This document shows positions 12,962-22,425 of a stretch of 64,000 nucleotides of DNA, piece by piece. Below the pieces are notes generated by a model that saw only the letters and a program-made list of their open reading frames with translations, was not told where the DNA came from and made no database searches. This DNA comes from an uncultured Flavobacteriales bacterium. Lineage in GTDB: Bacteria > Bacteroidota > Bacteroidia > Flavobacteriales_D > Crocinitomicaceae. The first letter of the stretch is position 1. Each line of letters opens with the position of its first letter. The stretch spans positions 30,174 to 94,173 of the forward strand of contig CAJQJL010000048.1 of NCBI GenBank assembly GCA_905478665.1, written 5' to 3'. A program made the translations under genes and the position numbers.

Positions 12962-15774
12962 TGACATTTATTAATCAAGTAGCGAAGCACATTCATGATC
13001 AGGATCTTTCATTGGAAGACCTGACGGTTATCTTGCCTTCAGAACGGGCTAAGAAATATTTGACAGCTGCGCTTTATCGCGCGTATAAAAGACCAATTCT
13101 GGCGCCTGAGATTACGACAATGGATCGTTGGGTAAAAGGGCACAGTCCTTTGGCGGTAATTGATAAGACCCGTGCACTAGTTCGTCTGTTTGAAGTCCAA
13201 TTGAAAAATGCAAAAACGGAAGAGGATCGATCGTTTGATGAATTTTTAAGTTGGGGTAATATCTTACTTTCTGACTTTGACGAAATCGATCGCTATTTTC
13301 TTGATCCCGTGAAAATATTTCGAAACCTGGCTTCCATTAAGGAAATAGAACAATGGAGTTTTGGTGAGGAAGAATTGACAGAAAGCCAGAAGCGGTTTAT
13401 GGAATTTTGGGATCGACTTCCAGGATATTACGGAGAATTAAACCTCTTGCTGGATAAATCTGGGAGTTGCTACGCTGGAAAAGCATTTCGTCATTTAGCA
13501 GCCAATATAAATGTGTTATTTGAAGAGAATAAAGAGAGACGATTTCTCTTCGCAGGATTTAATGCCTTATCGGCATCTGAAATACAGATCATTCGGCAAT
13601 TAGAGCAAATGGGACGCGCAGAGACTTTCATTGATGCCGACTCCTATTACCTGAAAAATAAACAGCACGAAGCAGGTCGTTTTTTACGTGATTTATCAAC
13701 CGCATTAGATGGAAAGCAATTGTCTTTTGTGCAGGACAAAATGCTTACAAAGCCTTTGTATGTCGAGATGATCGAATGTGCCCAAAATACAGGACAGGTA
13801 AAAACTGCATCTACCATCTTGGAAACTTCGACTCCCGAGCAAATTAACTCAACCTTATTGTTGCTCGCGGATGAATCCTTGATCGGTTCAATTATTAAAA
13901 ATTTACCCAAAAAAATTGGGAAGGCGAACATCACACTTGGACTGCCAATTCGAAATACCGCCATTCGAACATGGGTAGAATTGCTCTTTTCAATTCAGGA
14001 GAACAAGCGTCGCTTTAAAACGAAATCGATTTATTTTAATGATTTGCAAAGTTTCTGGAATCATCCTTTGCTGTTAGCGATTATTAATGAGGAGGAAAAG
14101 AAATCGTTGAGTCAAGTTGAACGCAATATAATCGCACAGAACAAGATTTTCCTAAATCCCAAGAACCTAGTTCTTGGTGACACAACTGATAAATTGCTCA
14201 AGATTTTAACTGAAGATTGGCAAAATGACTGGTCTTTGGCGCTCAAAGGAATTCGCAAGATGAACAGAATCATTTTTGGTTTTCTTGGATCAGAATTCGA
14301 CTTTGAAAAAGCCATCCTCGAATGCTTCGATAGAGCCTTGGTAGACTTTGAGAATATAGTGAACGAAGGACTTCCAGAAATGAGTTTAAAATCATTCAAG
14401 CAATTGTTCAATCAACATTGGGGAATGAAGAGCATTGCATATCATGGAAACCCAACAGATGGTTTGCAAATCATGGGATTGCTGGAAACGCGTGCACTCG
14501 ATTTCAAGCGAATTATTTGTGTTGGAATGAATGAGGGGCAACTTCCACCCACCAATCAAATGCAAACAATAATCCCCATGGATTTACGACGTGCATTTGG
14601 GTTACCTACTCCACGAGAGAAGCAGGGCTTGTTCGCACATCACTTCTATCGGCTCCTTCATGCTTGCGAGGAGTTGTACGTAACGTATAACAGTGCTGAT
14701 GAGTCAATAGGTAGCAATGAACCAAGTCGGTACTTGATGCAACTAGAACTGGAATTGAGTAGAATCAATCCAAATGTTATCGTCAAGAAGAGGATTTACT
14801 CGCTTGTTGAGGTAAGGGACACCGTCCAACATGAAATTTTGAAGACTCCTGAAATTCAACAACGGCTCGATGAATTGCTCGAGAAGTCCACGTCCGCGTC
14901 CATGTTAAAGAAATATTTGGCCTGCCCGCTCGATTTTTATTTCAGGTATGTGATGGATTTTGGGGAAGAAGACAGTGTAGAGGAAGAAATTGAGAACAGC
15001 ACTTTTGGGACATTCATTCACGATACCCTGGAAGAACTTTATACACCATTTGCACAAACAGACGCTGAAGGAGTTAAGAAGAGTCCAAGTCCTCCTGCAA
15101 TAACTTCGATAGATGTTGAGCAGATGCTAAAGCGTTTTAAGTTGATTTTGCGGAAACAATTCATGCAGCATTTCCACAATGATGAAGAAGCATTCACGAA
15201 GGGGAAGAATTTACTTTCTTATCAAATGGCTATTGAATTAACCGAACGCTTCTTAAAAACGGAAGTCGAATTTCTTTCTCAGCAAACGGAACCTGTTTTT
15301 ATCGAAGCACTTGAACAAGAGTATTCGGCACTTGTTCCTATCGAAGTGAATGGAATGACCAAGCAAGTAAATTTGCGCGGCTTCATTGATCGAGTTGATC
15401 GAATAGGAGACAAAATTCGCATCATCGATTACAAATCAGGAAAAGTCAATGACAATGATGTACAGTTCCGTTCGAAGGATCTGGATGAAGAAACAATTGT
15501 AGAGTCGCTGGGGGTGCGAAAACACCTTTTACAGTTAATTCAATATGGATTTCTTTATCATCAAAAGCATGGTGCTGTGCCAGAATCAAGCATTATTTCG
15601 TTTATCTCTGGAAAGAATAAGCCATTCACCCTCGACACGAAAAAAATGGAGTTGGATGAAGTGATTCTAAACTACCCGAATTATGTAGGGATGATTTTAT
15701 CGGAGATGTTTGATGCCGAAATTCCATTCACACATACAACCCAGCACTTTTCTTATTGTCAGTATTGCGAGTAA
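12961..15774 (+). CDS. AddB-like protein with PD-(D/E)XK nuclease domain
   Basis: The 937-residue protein resembles the Bacteroidota AddB-like partners of UvrD/AddA helicases in double-strand-break repair. The N-terminal ~600 residues are helicase-like without intact ATPase motifs (LTVILPSERAKKYL near the start, LQIMGLLETRALDFKRIICVGMNEGQLPP near 500). The C-terminal nuclease domain has GFIDRVDRI near residue 808, IIDYKSGK near 823 and QLIQYGFLY near 860. Cys in LACPLDFYF plus the final CQYC may be remnants of the AddB iron-sulphur cluster. I chose ATG 12961 over 12931 because it overlaps the preceding stop as TAATG. No addA is in the window. Confidence 0.85.
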   Translation: MTFINQVAKHIHDQDLSLEDLTVILPSERAKKYLTAALYRAYKRPILAPEITTMDRWVKGHSPLAVIDKTRALVRLFEVQLKNAKTEEDRSFDEFLSWGNILLSDFDEIDRYFLDPVKIFRNLASIKEIEQWSFGEEELTESQKRFMEFWDRLPGYYGELNLLLDKSGSCYAGKAFRHLAANINVLFEENKERRFLFAGFNALSASEIQIIRQLEQMGRAETFIDADSYYLKNKQHEAGRFLRDLSTALDGKQLSFVQDKMLTKPLYVEMIECAQNTGQVKTASTILETSTPEQINSTLLLLADESLIGSIIKNLPKKIGKANITLGLPIRNTAIRTWVELLFSIQENKRRFKTKSIYFNDLQSFWNHPLLLAIINEEEKKSLSQVERNIIAQNKIFLNPKNLVLGDTTDKLLKILTEDWQNDWSLALKGIRKMNRIIFGFLGSEFDFEKAILECFDRALVDFENIVNEGLPEMSLKSFKQLFNQHWGMKSIAYHGNPTDGLQIMGLLETRALDFKRIICVGMNEGQLPPTNQMQTIIPMDLRRAFGLPTPREKQGLFAHHFYRLLHACEELYVTYNSADESIGSNEPSRYLMQLELELSRINPNVIVKKRIYSLVEVRDTVQHEILKTPEIQQRLDELLEKSTSASMLKKYLACPLDFYFRYVMDFGEEDSVEEEIENSTFGTFIHDTLEELYTPFAQTDAEGVKKSPSPPAITSIDVEQMLKRFKLILRKQFMQHFHNDEEAFTKGKNLLSYQMAIELTERFLKTEVEFLSQQTEPVFIEALEQEYSALVPIEVNGMTKQVNLRGFIDRVDRIGDKIRIIDYKSGKVNDNDVQFRSKDLDEETIVESLGVRKHLLQLIQYGFLYHQKHGAVPESSIISFISGKNKPFTLDTKKMELDEVILNYPNYVGMILSEMFDAEIPFTHTTQHFSYCQYCE

Positions 15775-15786
15775 TTAGCTAAGGGA

Positions 15787-17664
15787 TTATCTGCTTTTGT
15801 AATCCTCGTAGAGCACATTCAATAAGGCGTGACATTTTTTAATTTCCAGCTTTTCGCTCTTGGAATCGAAGGTGTTTTGAAGCGTTTGTTTTAATTCGAC
15901 TGCATGAGTGGTTCTTCCTTTGGGCGTTATCCAACCATAGCCATTTGTTAGAATAGTAAACAAGGCGAATTCGGGGCATTTTGGATTAAGTAAATCTTTA
16001 CTCCAAGGATATTTGCTGATATCTCTATTCATTTGATTCATCACCGTTGCAGCAATATCTGCTTGAGAACCAATTTTATCTATTCGTACGCCTTTGTATT
16101 CATCTTTGAGAGGTTCGCCCCAAAGAAGTAAGGGAATTCGATAGAAGTCACTGTCATACATGTTTTGTGTTTTTGGTGTATGGTGACTGTGGTCTGCGAC
16201 GAATATAAACAAGGTATTTTCATACCAATCTTCTTTCTTGCACTGTTCAATAAACTTACCTAGAGATTCATCGGCGTAAATCAATGAGTTCATAAAGGGT
16301 GCTTCAATGCCTGTCCATGTTTGGTTTTTCGTTTTTGGTTGATCGAAAGGAGAATGCGTGCTTCCAGTGAAGCCACAATGCATAAATTTGCCCTGCGTTG
16401 CGTTAATTCGTATGAGCAGCTGTCGATATAAATCTTCATCATAGAAATTAAGTTTACCTCTTTCAATATTACTTGGGAAGCCATTTTCATCCGTTACGTC
16501 ATCAAAGCCATGATCCATGAAATAACCTCCAATATTGCCGTATTTGAGATCCCCACTAAAAATATAGTGCGAGGAATAGCCAGAGGTAGCGAGGTCCTGA
16601 TTCAGTGTAGGCAACTTCCTATGTTTTTCTGGACGTGCAGATATTGAAAGCCCTGGAATGGCCAACATCCCACCAAAAATACTGGAATTCCCAATTTCTG
16701 AACGTGTTCCAGTTGCATAAATGTTTGTAAACAAAACCCCCTCGGAAGCAAGTTTGTCAAAGTGATTCGTAGCGCCTTTTGTTTCACTTAAACAACCAAT
16801 TGCTTCGGCGCTCCAGCTTTCCATAATGATCATGACAATGTTTGGACTTTTGTTGTCTAATATGCGAACATCATGTTCACGCGGATAGTCGTATAATTGA
16901 GTAACCAACTCATTCGCTTCATCCATGTCAATTTTCGGAAGAGACGCCGCAATGTCGATCTTGTTGTATAGTGCGTAGCTATTCCCAAAGAAGTAGGTTG
17001 AATTAACTGCCAGATCATTGGCCAGGTGATTATTAGAGAAATAGGCTGAATCTATATTGATAGGGATTTGCTGAAACCCACCTCTTCCGAGAATGATAAA
17101 GGGAATCATGAAAACGCTCATTCCAACAATAGCAACGGGCACACGATATCCTATTTTCAAGCGTGTTTGAGGCGCTTGAGCTTTAAATAGCCAGCGTAAC
17201 ATTCTCCACCCGAAAACAACTTCGAGAATAGAGTATATAAAGAACCAGATTGTCATACTGTAATCTGCCGAACGGAACATTTCATCTGGATTAGACAAAT
17301 GCATGAATACACGTGAAGTCAATTTGTGCTTCCATTCAGTATATGCATTGATTTCACCAGAGTGAATAAATGAGACTAATACCACTTCTGTCATCATAGT
17401 GACGACAAATATTCGATAGGTCCATTTTGCTGGTTTGACAAAGCAGAGAGCCAATGTTATCAATGGAAGGATACTGAGAAAAGCGCCTGTTGCCAAGTCA
17501 AGACGAAATGAATAAACGAAGGTTAGAAACCAATCGCCCCAAGAGACGGTATTGAAACTCTCCCAGTGGTGAATGGAAAAAAGGATGCGTTGAAAATCGA
17601 ATACAAGTATCCAAAAAAGGAGAAGTTTTAGCGCTTGTAAAAAAGAGTGTTTCAGCGAATTCAT
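15787..17664 (-). CDS. LTA-synthase-like membrane sulfatase
   Basis: The 625-residue protein has about five N-terminal membrane helices (residues 1-195) and an extracytoplasmic sulfatase/alkaline-phosphatase-fold domain (about 255-560). The family metal and nucleophile motifs are present: NIVMIIMESWSAEAIG, ATGTRSEIGNSS with the expected nucleophilic Thr near 314, and FVADHSHHTP. Relatives (LtaS, MdoB/OpgB) transfer phosphoglycerol from lipid to polymers or glycans. As Bacteroidota lack lipoteichoic acid, the acceptor here is unknown, perhaps a periplasmic or surface glycan. It ends 12 bp from the convergent AddB-like gene and is monocistronic as far as seen. Confidence 0.85.
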   Translation of the reverse strand: MNSLKHSFLQALKLLLFWILVFDFQRILFSIHHWESFNTVSWGDWFLTFVYSFRLDLATGAFLSILPLITLALCFVKPAKWTYRIFVVTMMTEVVLVSFIHSGEINAYTEWKHKLTSRVFMHLSNPDEMFRSADYSMTIWFFIYSILEVVFGWRMLRWLFKAQAPQTRLKIGYRVPVAIVGMSVFMIPFIILGRGGFQQIPINIDSAYFSNNHLANDLAVNSTYFFGNSYALYNKIDIAASLPKIDMDEANELVTQLYDYPREHDVRILDNKSPNIVMIIMESWSAEAIGCLSETKGATNHFDKLASEGVLFTNIYATGTRSEIGNSSIFGGMLAIPGLSISARPEKHRKLPTLNQDLATSGYSSHYIFSGDLKYGNIGGYFMDHGFDDVTDENGFPSNIERGKLNFYDEDLYRQLLIRINATQGKFMHCGFTGSTHSPFDQPKTKNQTWTGIEAPFMNSLIYADESLGKFIEQCKKEDWYENTLFIFVADHSHHTPKTQNMYDSDFYRIPLLLWGEPLKDEYKGVRIDKIGSQADIAATVMNQMNRDISKYPWSKDLLNPKCPEFALFTILTNGYGWITPKGRTTHAVELKQTLQNTFDSKSEKLEIKKCHALLNVLYEDYKSR

Positions 17665-17889
17665 ACGATATGCTTTGGTAAAAAGTACATAAAAGTATGG
17701 TGATCGTACTTTCTAGGGCGAAGAACGACAAATTTTCTAAAATAGTTTAATGGAAACAAATGTTTTTGTTGTTTCACTTGTTCAAGGCGGGAAATGCGAG
17801 TAATTTCTGGTTGACACATGACAAATAAAGAGTTCTCTTATCTGTAGAAATGATTTAGGCTAGATTTTGGAAGAAAAAAATCAATGCAT

Positions 17890-17969
17890 AAAAAAACCTG
17901 AAAAGAGATCCAAAGATTGTCGTTAAACAACCAAGAGGTAAGAACTCTTTTCAGGCACCTGCAAGGAAA
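17890..17969 (-). ncRNA. Candidate small RNA with 11-bp closing stem and T7 tail
   Basis: On the minus strand CCTGAAAAGAG (plus 17945-17955) and CTCTTTTCAGG (plus 17897-17907) form a perfect 11-bp stem followed by seven Ts (17890-17896). Inside is an asymmetric bubble and an apical hairpin GGTTGT/ACAATC with loop TTAACG. One apical pair is G-U on the minus strand but would be A-C on the plus strand, which fixes the strand. A promoter-like TTG-N18-TATTTTGG lies just upstream. The inferred RNA is about 80 nt. The rod with an internal bubble recalls 6S RNA, though I cannot confirm the family. No coding frame of note overlaps. Confidence 0.55.
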
Positions 17970-17975
17970 ATAAAA

Positions 17976-18004
17976 CCAAAATATTGAACAAACCAGAATG
18001 TCAA
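17976..18004 (-). promoter_or_regulatory. Promoter of the candidate small RNA
   Basis: On the minus strand TTG (18002-18004, in TTGAC) is followed after 18 nt by TATTTTGG (17976-17983), near the Bacteroidota pattern TTTG-N19-TAnnTTTG but one base off in the -7 box. The start would fall near 17969. Confidence 0.45.
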
Positions 18005-18061
18005 TATTTACCTACAAGACGCGTAAGTATTAAAAAAGGTTGGGTGAATTTGAAAAAAAAC

Positions 18062-18092
18062 AAAAACCCATTCCAAAATGGAACAGGTTTTT
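18062..18092. terminator. Bidirectional terminator-like hairpin
   Basis: AAAAACC (18062-18068) pairs with GGTTTTT (18086-18092), with an inner TTCC/GGAA stem and AAAA loop. On the minus strand a long T-run follows, so it should end the 119-residue gene upstream and separate it from the small RNA. Confidence 0.65.
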
Positions 18093-18113
18093 AAGAGACA
18101 AAAGCTCTATATC

Positions 18114-18473
18114 CTAGTACAACTCTTGCTTAAGAGCTGATCGGTAATCTTTAATTTCTTCACGATTAACTTTGTGATCTGCACGTACTAAAAGATTCAA
18201 TAAGTACAAAAAGTTGTCGTTGTCCTCTATTTCGATAGGGTATTCGTTCTCTTCTTCGTCCTCCTCATATTGAGCTTGAACGTTGAACGCATTGTTCTCC
18301 GTAATAAACTCATATGAAAGTCTCAAAACTTTGGTAACAAGAGGATCTTGCTCCTTTAGCGCGTATTCTCTCAATTCCTTGAGATCTTCAACTAAGTTTT
18401 TTGCTTTTAAACCGTCCTTTTCGACGTTTTTTATAATATCCTCTAACTTCTTGTTTGCTGCTGCAAGTTTCAT
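18114..18473 (-). CDS. Small helical hypothetical protein
   Basis: I do not recognise a named family. From the Met at 18473 the product is 119 residues: a charged helical N-terminus (KLAAANKKLEDIIKNVEKDG), a middle with an acidic EEDEEENE run at about 71-78, and a C-terminal helix. It has no signal peptide or membrane segment. A longer start at 18527 is possible, but a perfect -7 box lies at 18505-18512, inside that extension, so transcription would start downstream of 18527. I therefore prefer 18473, which also has a purine-rich stretch before it. A terminator follows the gene. Confidence 0.65.
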   Translation of the reverse strand: MKLAAANKKLEDIIKNVEKDGLKAKNLVEDLKELREYALKEQDPLVTKVLRLSYEFITENNAFNVQAQYEEDEEENEYPIEIEDNDNFLYLLNLLVRADHKVNREEIKDYRSALKQELY

Positions 18474-18504
18474 ACGTAGCTTAAAATTTTCTTTCCCCTG
18501 CTTG

Positions 18505-18512
18505 CAAATGTA
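18505..18512 (-). promoter_or_regulatory. -7 box deciding the start of the 119-residue gene
   Basis: TACATTTG on the minus strand is a full match to TAnnTTTG. The inferred start site near 18498 leaves a 25-nt leader to the ATG at 18473. Confidence 0.5.
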
Positions 18513-18600
18513 AACAACTTCAATCAATATTCGCCCAACTCAGAAAAAACAATGGAGAAAATTACTAACACTCGTCATTTTTTAAAGCGAGATGAAACAT

Positions 18601-18608
18601 TACTTTTG
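18601..18608 (+). promoter_or_regulatory. -7 box of the LysE-type gene
   Basis: TACTTTTG matches TAnnTTTG and lies 21 nt before the ATG at 18630. No clear -33 element is seen in the AT-rich sequence upstream. Confidence 0.45.
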
Positions 18609-18629
18609 TGCAAACAACATTCCGAATAG

Positions 18630-19277
18630 ATGGATTTGATTTTAAAAGGTATCGTAACTGGGTTTATATTAAGTATAATGGTGGGCCCAGTTTTTTTCGT
18701 CCTTTTAGAGACAAGTATCCGAAAAGGAATTAAGGCAGCAATCGCATTCGATATTGGAGTTCTTGTCAACGATGCTGCGTACATCGCCGTTGCCTTTCTT
18801 TTTTACAATCAAGTTGAACAGCTGTCCGTTGGACAAGACAATTCAATATTGAGGCTTATCGGAGGGACATTGTTCGTCGGGTATGGCGTTTATAATTATT
18901 TCAAGAAAGTAGAAGGAATTAGGATTGAGACGGACGGCGCGAAAGCAGAGAGCATGAGGGGATATTTCTTGCTCGCACTAAAAGGCTTCCTCCTAAATCT
19001 TGCAAATCCAATGGTGGTTTTCTATTGGTTCAGTGTTATGACGTTAGGAGCTAAGGATGCTGCGGAGGGCGGTACAAGTTCTTCTATGTTCGTTTTTATC
19101 GCTTCGATTTTAATCACCTTCTTTTCCATTGATTTGTTGAAAATTGTTGGAGCGAAGAGCTTGAGACCACTTGTTACAAAACGCTTATTGAAAATATTGA
19201 ATAGGTTTATCGGAATTATTTTTGTTGTCTTCGGTGTGGTTTTGATCACTCAGGGAATACTTGGTTTTATGAAGTAA
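18630..19277 (+). CDS. LysE-family amino-acid exporter-like membrane protein
   Basis: The 215-residue protein has about six membrane helices and the LysE/RhtB signature near the N-terminus: IVTGFILSIMVGPVFFVLLETSIRKGIKAA begins at about residue 7, with the conserved GP and the G(I/L)KA(A/G) turn. A second family block is GFLLNLANPMVVFYWF near residue 113. These transporters export amino acids or related compounds across the inner membrane. The substrate is not predictable. The gene is divergent from the 119-residue gene and followed 37 bp later by the MORN-repeat gene. Confidence 0.85.
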   Translation: MDLILKGIVTGFILSIMVGPVFFVLLETSIRKGIKAAIAFDIGVLVNDAAYIAVAFLFYNQVEQLSVGQDNSILRLIGGTLFVGYGVYNYFKKVEGIRIETDGAKAESMRGYFLLALKGFLLNLANPMVVFYWFSVMTLGAKDAAEGGTSSSMFVFIASILITFFSIDLLKIVGAKSLRPLVTKRLLKILNRFIGIIFVVFGVVLITQGILGFMK

Positions 19278-19314
19278 CCTAGTAGAATTTTTTAGTTATA
19301 GATAGAAATACTCA

Positions 19315-21030
19315 ATGATAAAGACGCTTTCATTCATCGCCTTAATGCTCGTTTCATTCGCTTTCCATGCGCAAGAAATTGTAAAGGAAGAACTCTCTAA
19401 ACAGAAGCAAACGTATTGGGATTTTAATAAAACGCAGATCCAGTCACGTGGTAAGTGTTATGTTGATCCGCTCGTTGGAGAAACCGAAGATGAGCATGGA
19501 AAATGGATCTACTATGATCGCCTTGGAGAAATAGAAGAGGTGCGCCATTACTACAAAGGAATGTTATCTGGTAAGGTAACGATGTTCTATCCAAATGGAA
19601 AAAAACGGCAAGAAGGATTTTTTAAATGGGACCTTCAGGATAGCATTTATATGGAATGGTTTGAAACTGGTCACGTGAAGGTTGAAGGCGAATATGCCAT
19701 GGGTGAAGCAGTGAGCCATTGGAAATACTATTACCGAGATGGAAGATTGAAATCAGTCGAAGAAACGAAAGGTGAGGACAACTATTTGTGGGAATTTTAT
19801 CTGCCAGATTCATTGCATACGCAGACAATCAACGAAGGAGAAGGAGAGCTTACAACGTTCTATACGACTGGTGCAGTTAAGGAGTGGTACAATTATAAAA
19901 GTGGGTTGAAGGATGGTCAGTTTGAAGAATTGAGTATTTACGGATATCCGACGCTTAAAGGATCATTTAAAGAGGGAGAGAAAGACGGAGAATGGGAGTA
20001 TGCATATTACACGGGAGACAAGGAAAAGATCAGTAATTATAAAGATGGAGTGCTGGACGGGAAGTACCAATATTTTTATGATAACGGAGAGCTTAATGTA
20101 AACGGACAGTACAAGAACGGAAACAAAGAAGGTGAATGGGTTTGGTATACGAACAAAGGAACCCGAGATATGCAAGGATCTTTTACGGAAGGCGCTCAGC
20201 ATGGAGATTGGACTTATTGGTTTCCGACAGGAGAGATCTCGTATTATGCAAAATATGATGCTGACAAGCGAACAGGACAGTGGACGTACTTCTACCTCAA
20301 CGGGAAGAAATTTAAAGAAGGGACTTTTGATAATGACCTTAAAAATGGTGAATGGAAAACATGGTATGAGGACGAAACATTGTTGATGGAAGGATCATAC
20401 CTGAATGGAAAAGAAGATGGTGAATGGAATAACTACTGGGAAAGTGGTGATCTGAAAAACAAAGCAACTTTCAAATCGGGTAAATTGGATGGTGAGTGGC
20501 AATCACATTTTCCAAATGGAAAACCCCACGTTATAGGTGAGTATTCGGATGATCTTAAGATTGGTGAATGGCAAACATTTTTTGACAACGGAAAGCCAAA
20601 GGACATTGTGACCTACAAGGTGTTTAAGAAAAAGTCTAAGGTGGAGTCATTGATGAAAGGACACGTTACCATGGAAAGCAAATTACATGGTCACTCCATC
20701 TCTTATTCTGACAAAGATTTCCGCATGACCGAAGAAGGGAATTACAAAGAAGGGTTGAAAGATGGCGAGTGGACCGCCTATCATCCAGGAGGGAAAATGG
20801 CCGCTGTTGTTTCCAATTATAAGGATGGAAAATTGGACGGAACGATGAAACAATACAGCCGTAGAGGTAAATTGATGTCATCGATTGATTACAAGGATGG
20901 TCTTAAGCACGGAAGCTTCAAGGTCTATGACAAGCGTGGCAAAGTAGTTAATGAGCGTAAGTATGAATTCGGGATGCAAATAATTGAAGGACGCACAAAC
21001 TCATCAGGGTCGTTTACTCCAGGAGGGTGA
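19315..21030 (+). CDS. Secreted MORN-repeat (YwqK-like) protein
   Basis: The 571-residue protein has a signal peptide (SFIALMLVSFAFHAQE) and about 18 MORN_2-type repeats of 21-24 residues across nearly its full length. Each has the pattern G.W.YY...G......Y..G...G, for example DGEWEYAYYTGDKEKISNY. Such repeats form extended beta-hairpin arrays, and many Bacteroidota carry secreted copies annotated as YwqK-type antitoxin-like proteins without evidence of toxin neutralisation. It ends GSFTPGG, lacking a type IX tail. It is probably periplasmic. It meets the marC stop head to head with no spacer (21030/21031). Confidence 0.85.
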   Translation: MIKTLSFIALMLVSFAFHAQEIVKEELSKQKQTYWDFNKTQIQSRGKCYVDPLVGETEDEHGKWIYYDRLGEIEEVRHYYKGMLSGKVTMFYPNGKKRQEGFFKWDLQDSIYMEWFETGHVKVEGEYAMGEAVSHWKYYYRDGRLKSVEETKGEDNYLWEFYLPDSLHTQTINEGEGELTTFYTTGAVKEWYNYKSGLKDGQFEELSIYGYPTLKGSFKEGEKDGEWEYAYYTGDKEKISNYKDGVLDGKYQYFYDNGELNVNGQYKNGNKEGEWVWYTNKGTRDMQGSFTEGAQHGDWTYWFPTGEISYYAKYDADKRTGQWTYFYLNGKKFKEGTFDNDLKNGEWKTWYEDETLLMEGSYLNGKEDGEWNNYWESGDLKNKATFKSGKLDGEWQSHFPNGKPHVIGEYSDDLKIGEWQTFFDNGKPKDIVTYKVFKKKSKVESLMKGHVTMESKLHGHSISYSDKDFRMTEEGNYKEGLKDGEWTAYHPGGKMAAVVSNYKDGKLDGTMKQYSRRGKLMSSIDYKDGLKHGSFKVYDKRGKVVNERKYEFGMQIIEGRTNSSGSFTPGG

Positions 21031-21624
21031 TTACCCGAACAGCACCTTAACATTTGTAGTAAACAGCTTAATCGCAATAGCGAGCAGAATAATACCAAAC
21101 ACCTTTTTAAGAATCGCAATTCCGCCTTCACCGAGTAATTTTTCAATTACTTTGGTCAGCTTCAATACTAGAAAGACGATTAGGATATTTATAAAAATGG
21201 CGATCAGAATATTGATCTGAGAATATTCCGCACGAAGTGAAATAATAGATGTCATTGAGCCAGCCCCAGCTATTATTGGAAATGCCAATGGCACAACGCT
21301 TGCGGTCTTTCCACTAACTTCATCACGGAATAAGTGCAATCCCATAATCATCTCTAGCGACATCGCAAACAGGATTAACGAACCCGCAACTGCAAAGGCT
21401 TCCACCTCAACACCAAAAAGGCCGAGAATGCTTTCTCCCAAAATGAGAAACAAAACCATGATTACGAGCGAAACAACACTTGCACGCAAGGCATGAATTT
21501 CACCTGCTTGCTCCTTAAGTTTGATAATTATTGGAATTGAACCAACAATGTCAACTACAGCAAACAATACCATTGTTGCCTTGAATATTTCTATCCATCT
21601 AAACTCTGAAAAAAAAGTTCCCAT
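21031..21624 (-). CDS. MarC family integral membrane protein
   Basis: The 197-residue protein has about six membrane helices and the MarC/UPF0056 features: a start with FKATMVLFAVVDIVGSIPI, a central LIFAMSLEMIMGLHLF and AFPIIAGAGSMTSIISL with the conserved P.I.GPG-like turn, here AGAGS. MarC proteins are inner-membrane proteins of unknown transport function, once wrongly linked to antibiotic resistance. The gene follows purN by 2 bp, so the two are likely one operon. Confidence 0.85.
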   Translation of the reverse strand: MGTFFSEFRWIEIFKATMVLFAVVDIVGSIPIIIKLKEQAGEIHALRASVVSLVIMVLFLILGESILGLFGVEVEAFAVAGSLILFAMSLEMIMGLHLFRDEVSGKTASVVPLAFPIIAGAGSMTSIISLRAEYSQINILIAIFINILIVFLVLKLTKVIEKLLGEGGIAILKKVFGIILLAIAIKLFTTNVKVLFG

Positions 21625-21626
21625 AA

Positions 21627-22199
21627 CTAACTTAAAATGGTGTTCTGAATGACGATAGGCAAATAGCTCTGCTCCAGATACCTGATTTTTGATTCTAAGG
21701 ATTCAATTGTGTCCGTTTGATCAAGTGCACAATGGAACTGTGCAATGATTCGACCTTTATCAAATTCGCGATTTACAAAATGAATCGTAATTCCAGATTC
21801 ACTCTCTTGGTTGGCAATGACTGCCTTATGCACATTGCGCCCATACATTCCTTTGCCACCATAATTTGGTAATAAGGCTGGATGAAGATTTATTATTTTA
21901 TCTGCGTAGTTGTCAATTAAAGAACCTGGCACTAAGCGTAAATATCCTGCTAGTACAATCCAATCAACTTGCTGTTCCTCACATATACTAACCAAGAAGT
22001 GACCTTTGGCAACCACATCATTTGGATAATATAGAACTGGAACGTCTAATTTTTTCGCAGAGGAAAGCACTGGAGCATCTTCGTTATTACTCAGAACAAA
22101 GGCCACATCAATGGAAGGATGACCCTTGAAAAAATGGATCAAATTAACAGCGTTACTTCCTGTTCCAGAGGCAAATATGGCGATGCGTTGTTTTTGCAT
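21627..22199 (-). CDS. purN: Phosphoribosylglycinamide formyltransferase
   Basis: The 190-residue enzyme transfers a formyl group from 10-formyl-THF to GAR in purine synthesis, in the cytoplasm. It has the phosphate-binding loop IAIFASGTGSNA at the N-terminus, the catalytic Asn/His in IINLHPALLPNYGG (about 92-105) and the catalytic Asp in NREFDKGRIIAQ. Length matches single-domain PurN. It heads a two-gene operon with marC. The stretch 22200-22425 upstream holds a dispersed repeat but no clear promoter. Confidence 0.93.
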   Translation of the reverse strand: MQKQRIAIFASGTGSNAVNLIHFFKGHPSIDVAFVLSNNEDAPVLSSAKKLDVPVLYYPNDVVAKGHFLVSICEEQQVDWIVLAGYLRLVPGSLIDNYADKIINLHPALLPNYGGKGMYGRNVHKAVIANQESESGITIHFVNREFDKGRIIAQFHCALDQTDTIESLESKIRYLEQSYLPIVIQNTILS

Positions 22200-22278
22200 A
22201 CGGCAAAGTTAGAAAGAAGGATTTGATTAATCGATACGCATCGCTTTAGATTAAGTATTTTTCTTAGTATTCAACTTT

Positions 22279-22320
22279 CTCACTTCGACAGGTTCAGCAC
22301 GAGTCGCTCAGTGTTCAGGT
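22279..22320. repeat. Dispersed TTCGAC-type intergenic repeat
   Basis: The segment CACTTCGACAGGTTCAGCAC and the following GAGTCGCTCAGTG belong to a short palindromic intergenic repeat of a kind I recall from many Bacteroidota genomes. A second diverged copy lies at 33811-33848 (CACTTCGACTACGCTC on the minus strand). It lies between the divergent purN and TonB-C/VWA genes. Confidence 0.5.
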
Positions 22321-22425
22321 CTACTATCTAAATTCTATACTTGCGCCAATGCTGAAGCTATAGCGCAAGCATTCTAAGGCGCTGGCACGAACTGTTACGT
22401 TTTAACCGATCTCCATTATATACCT

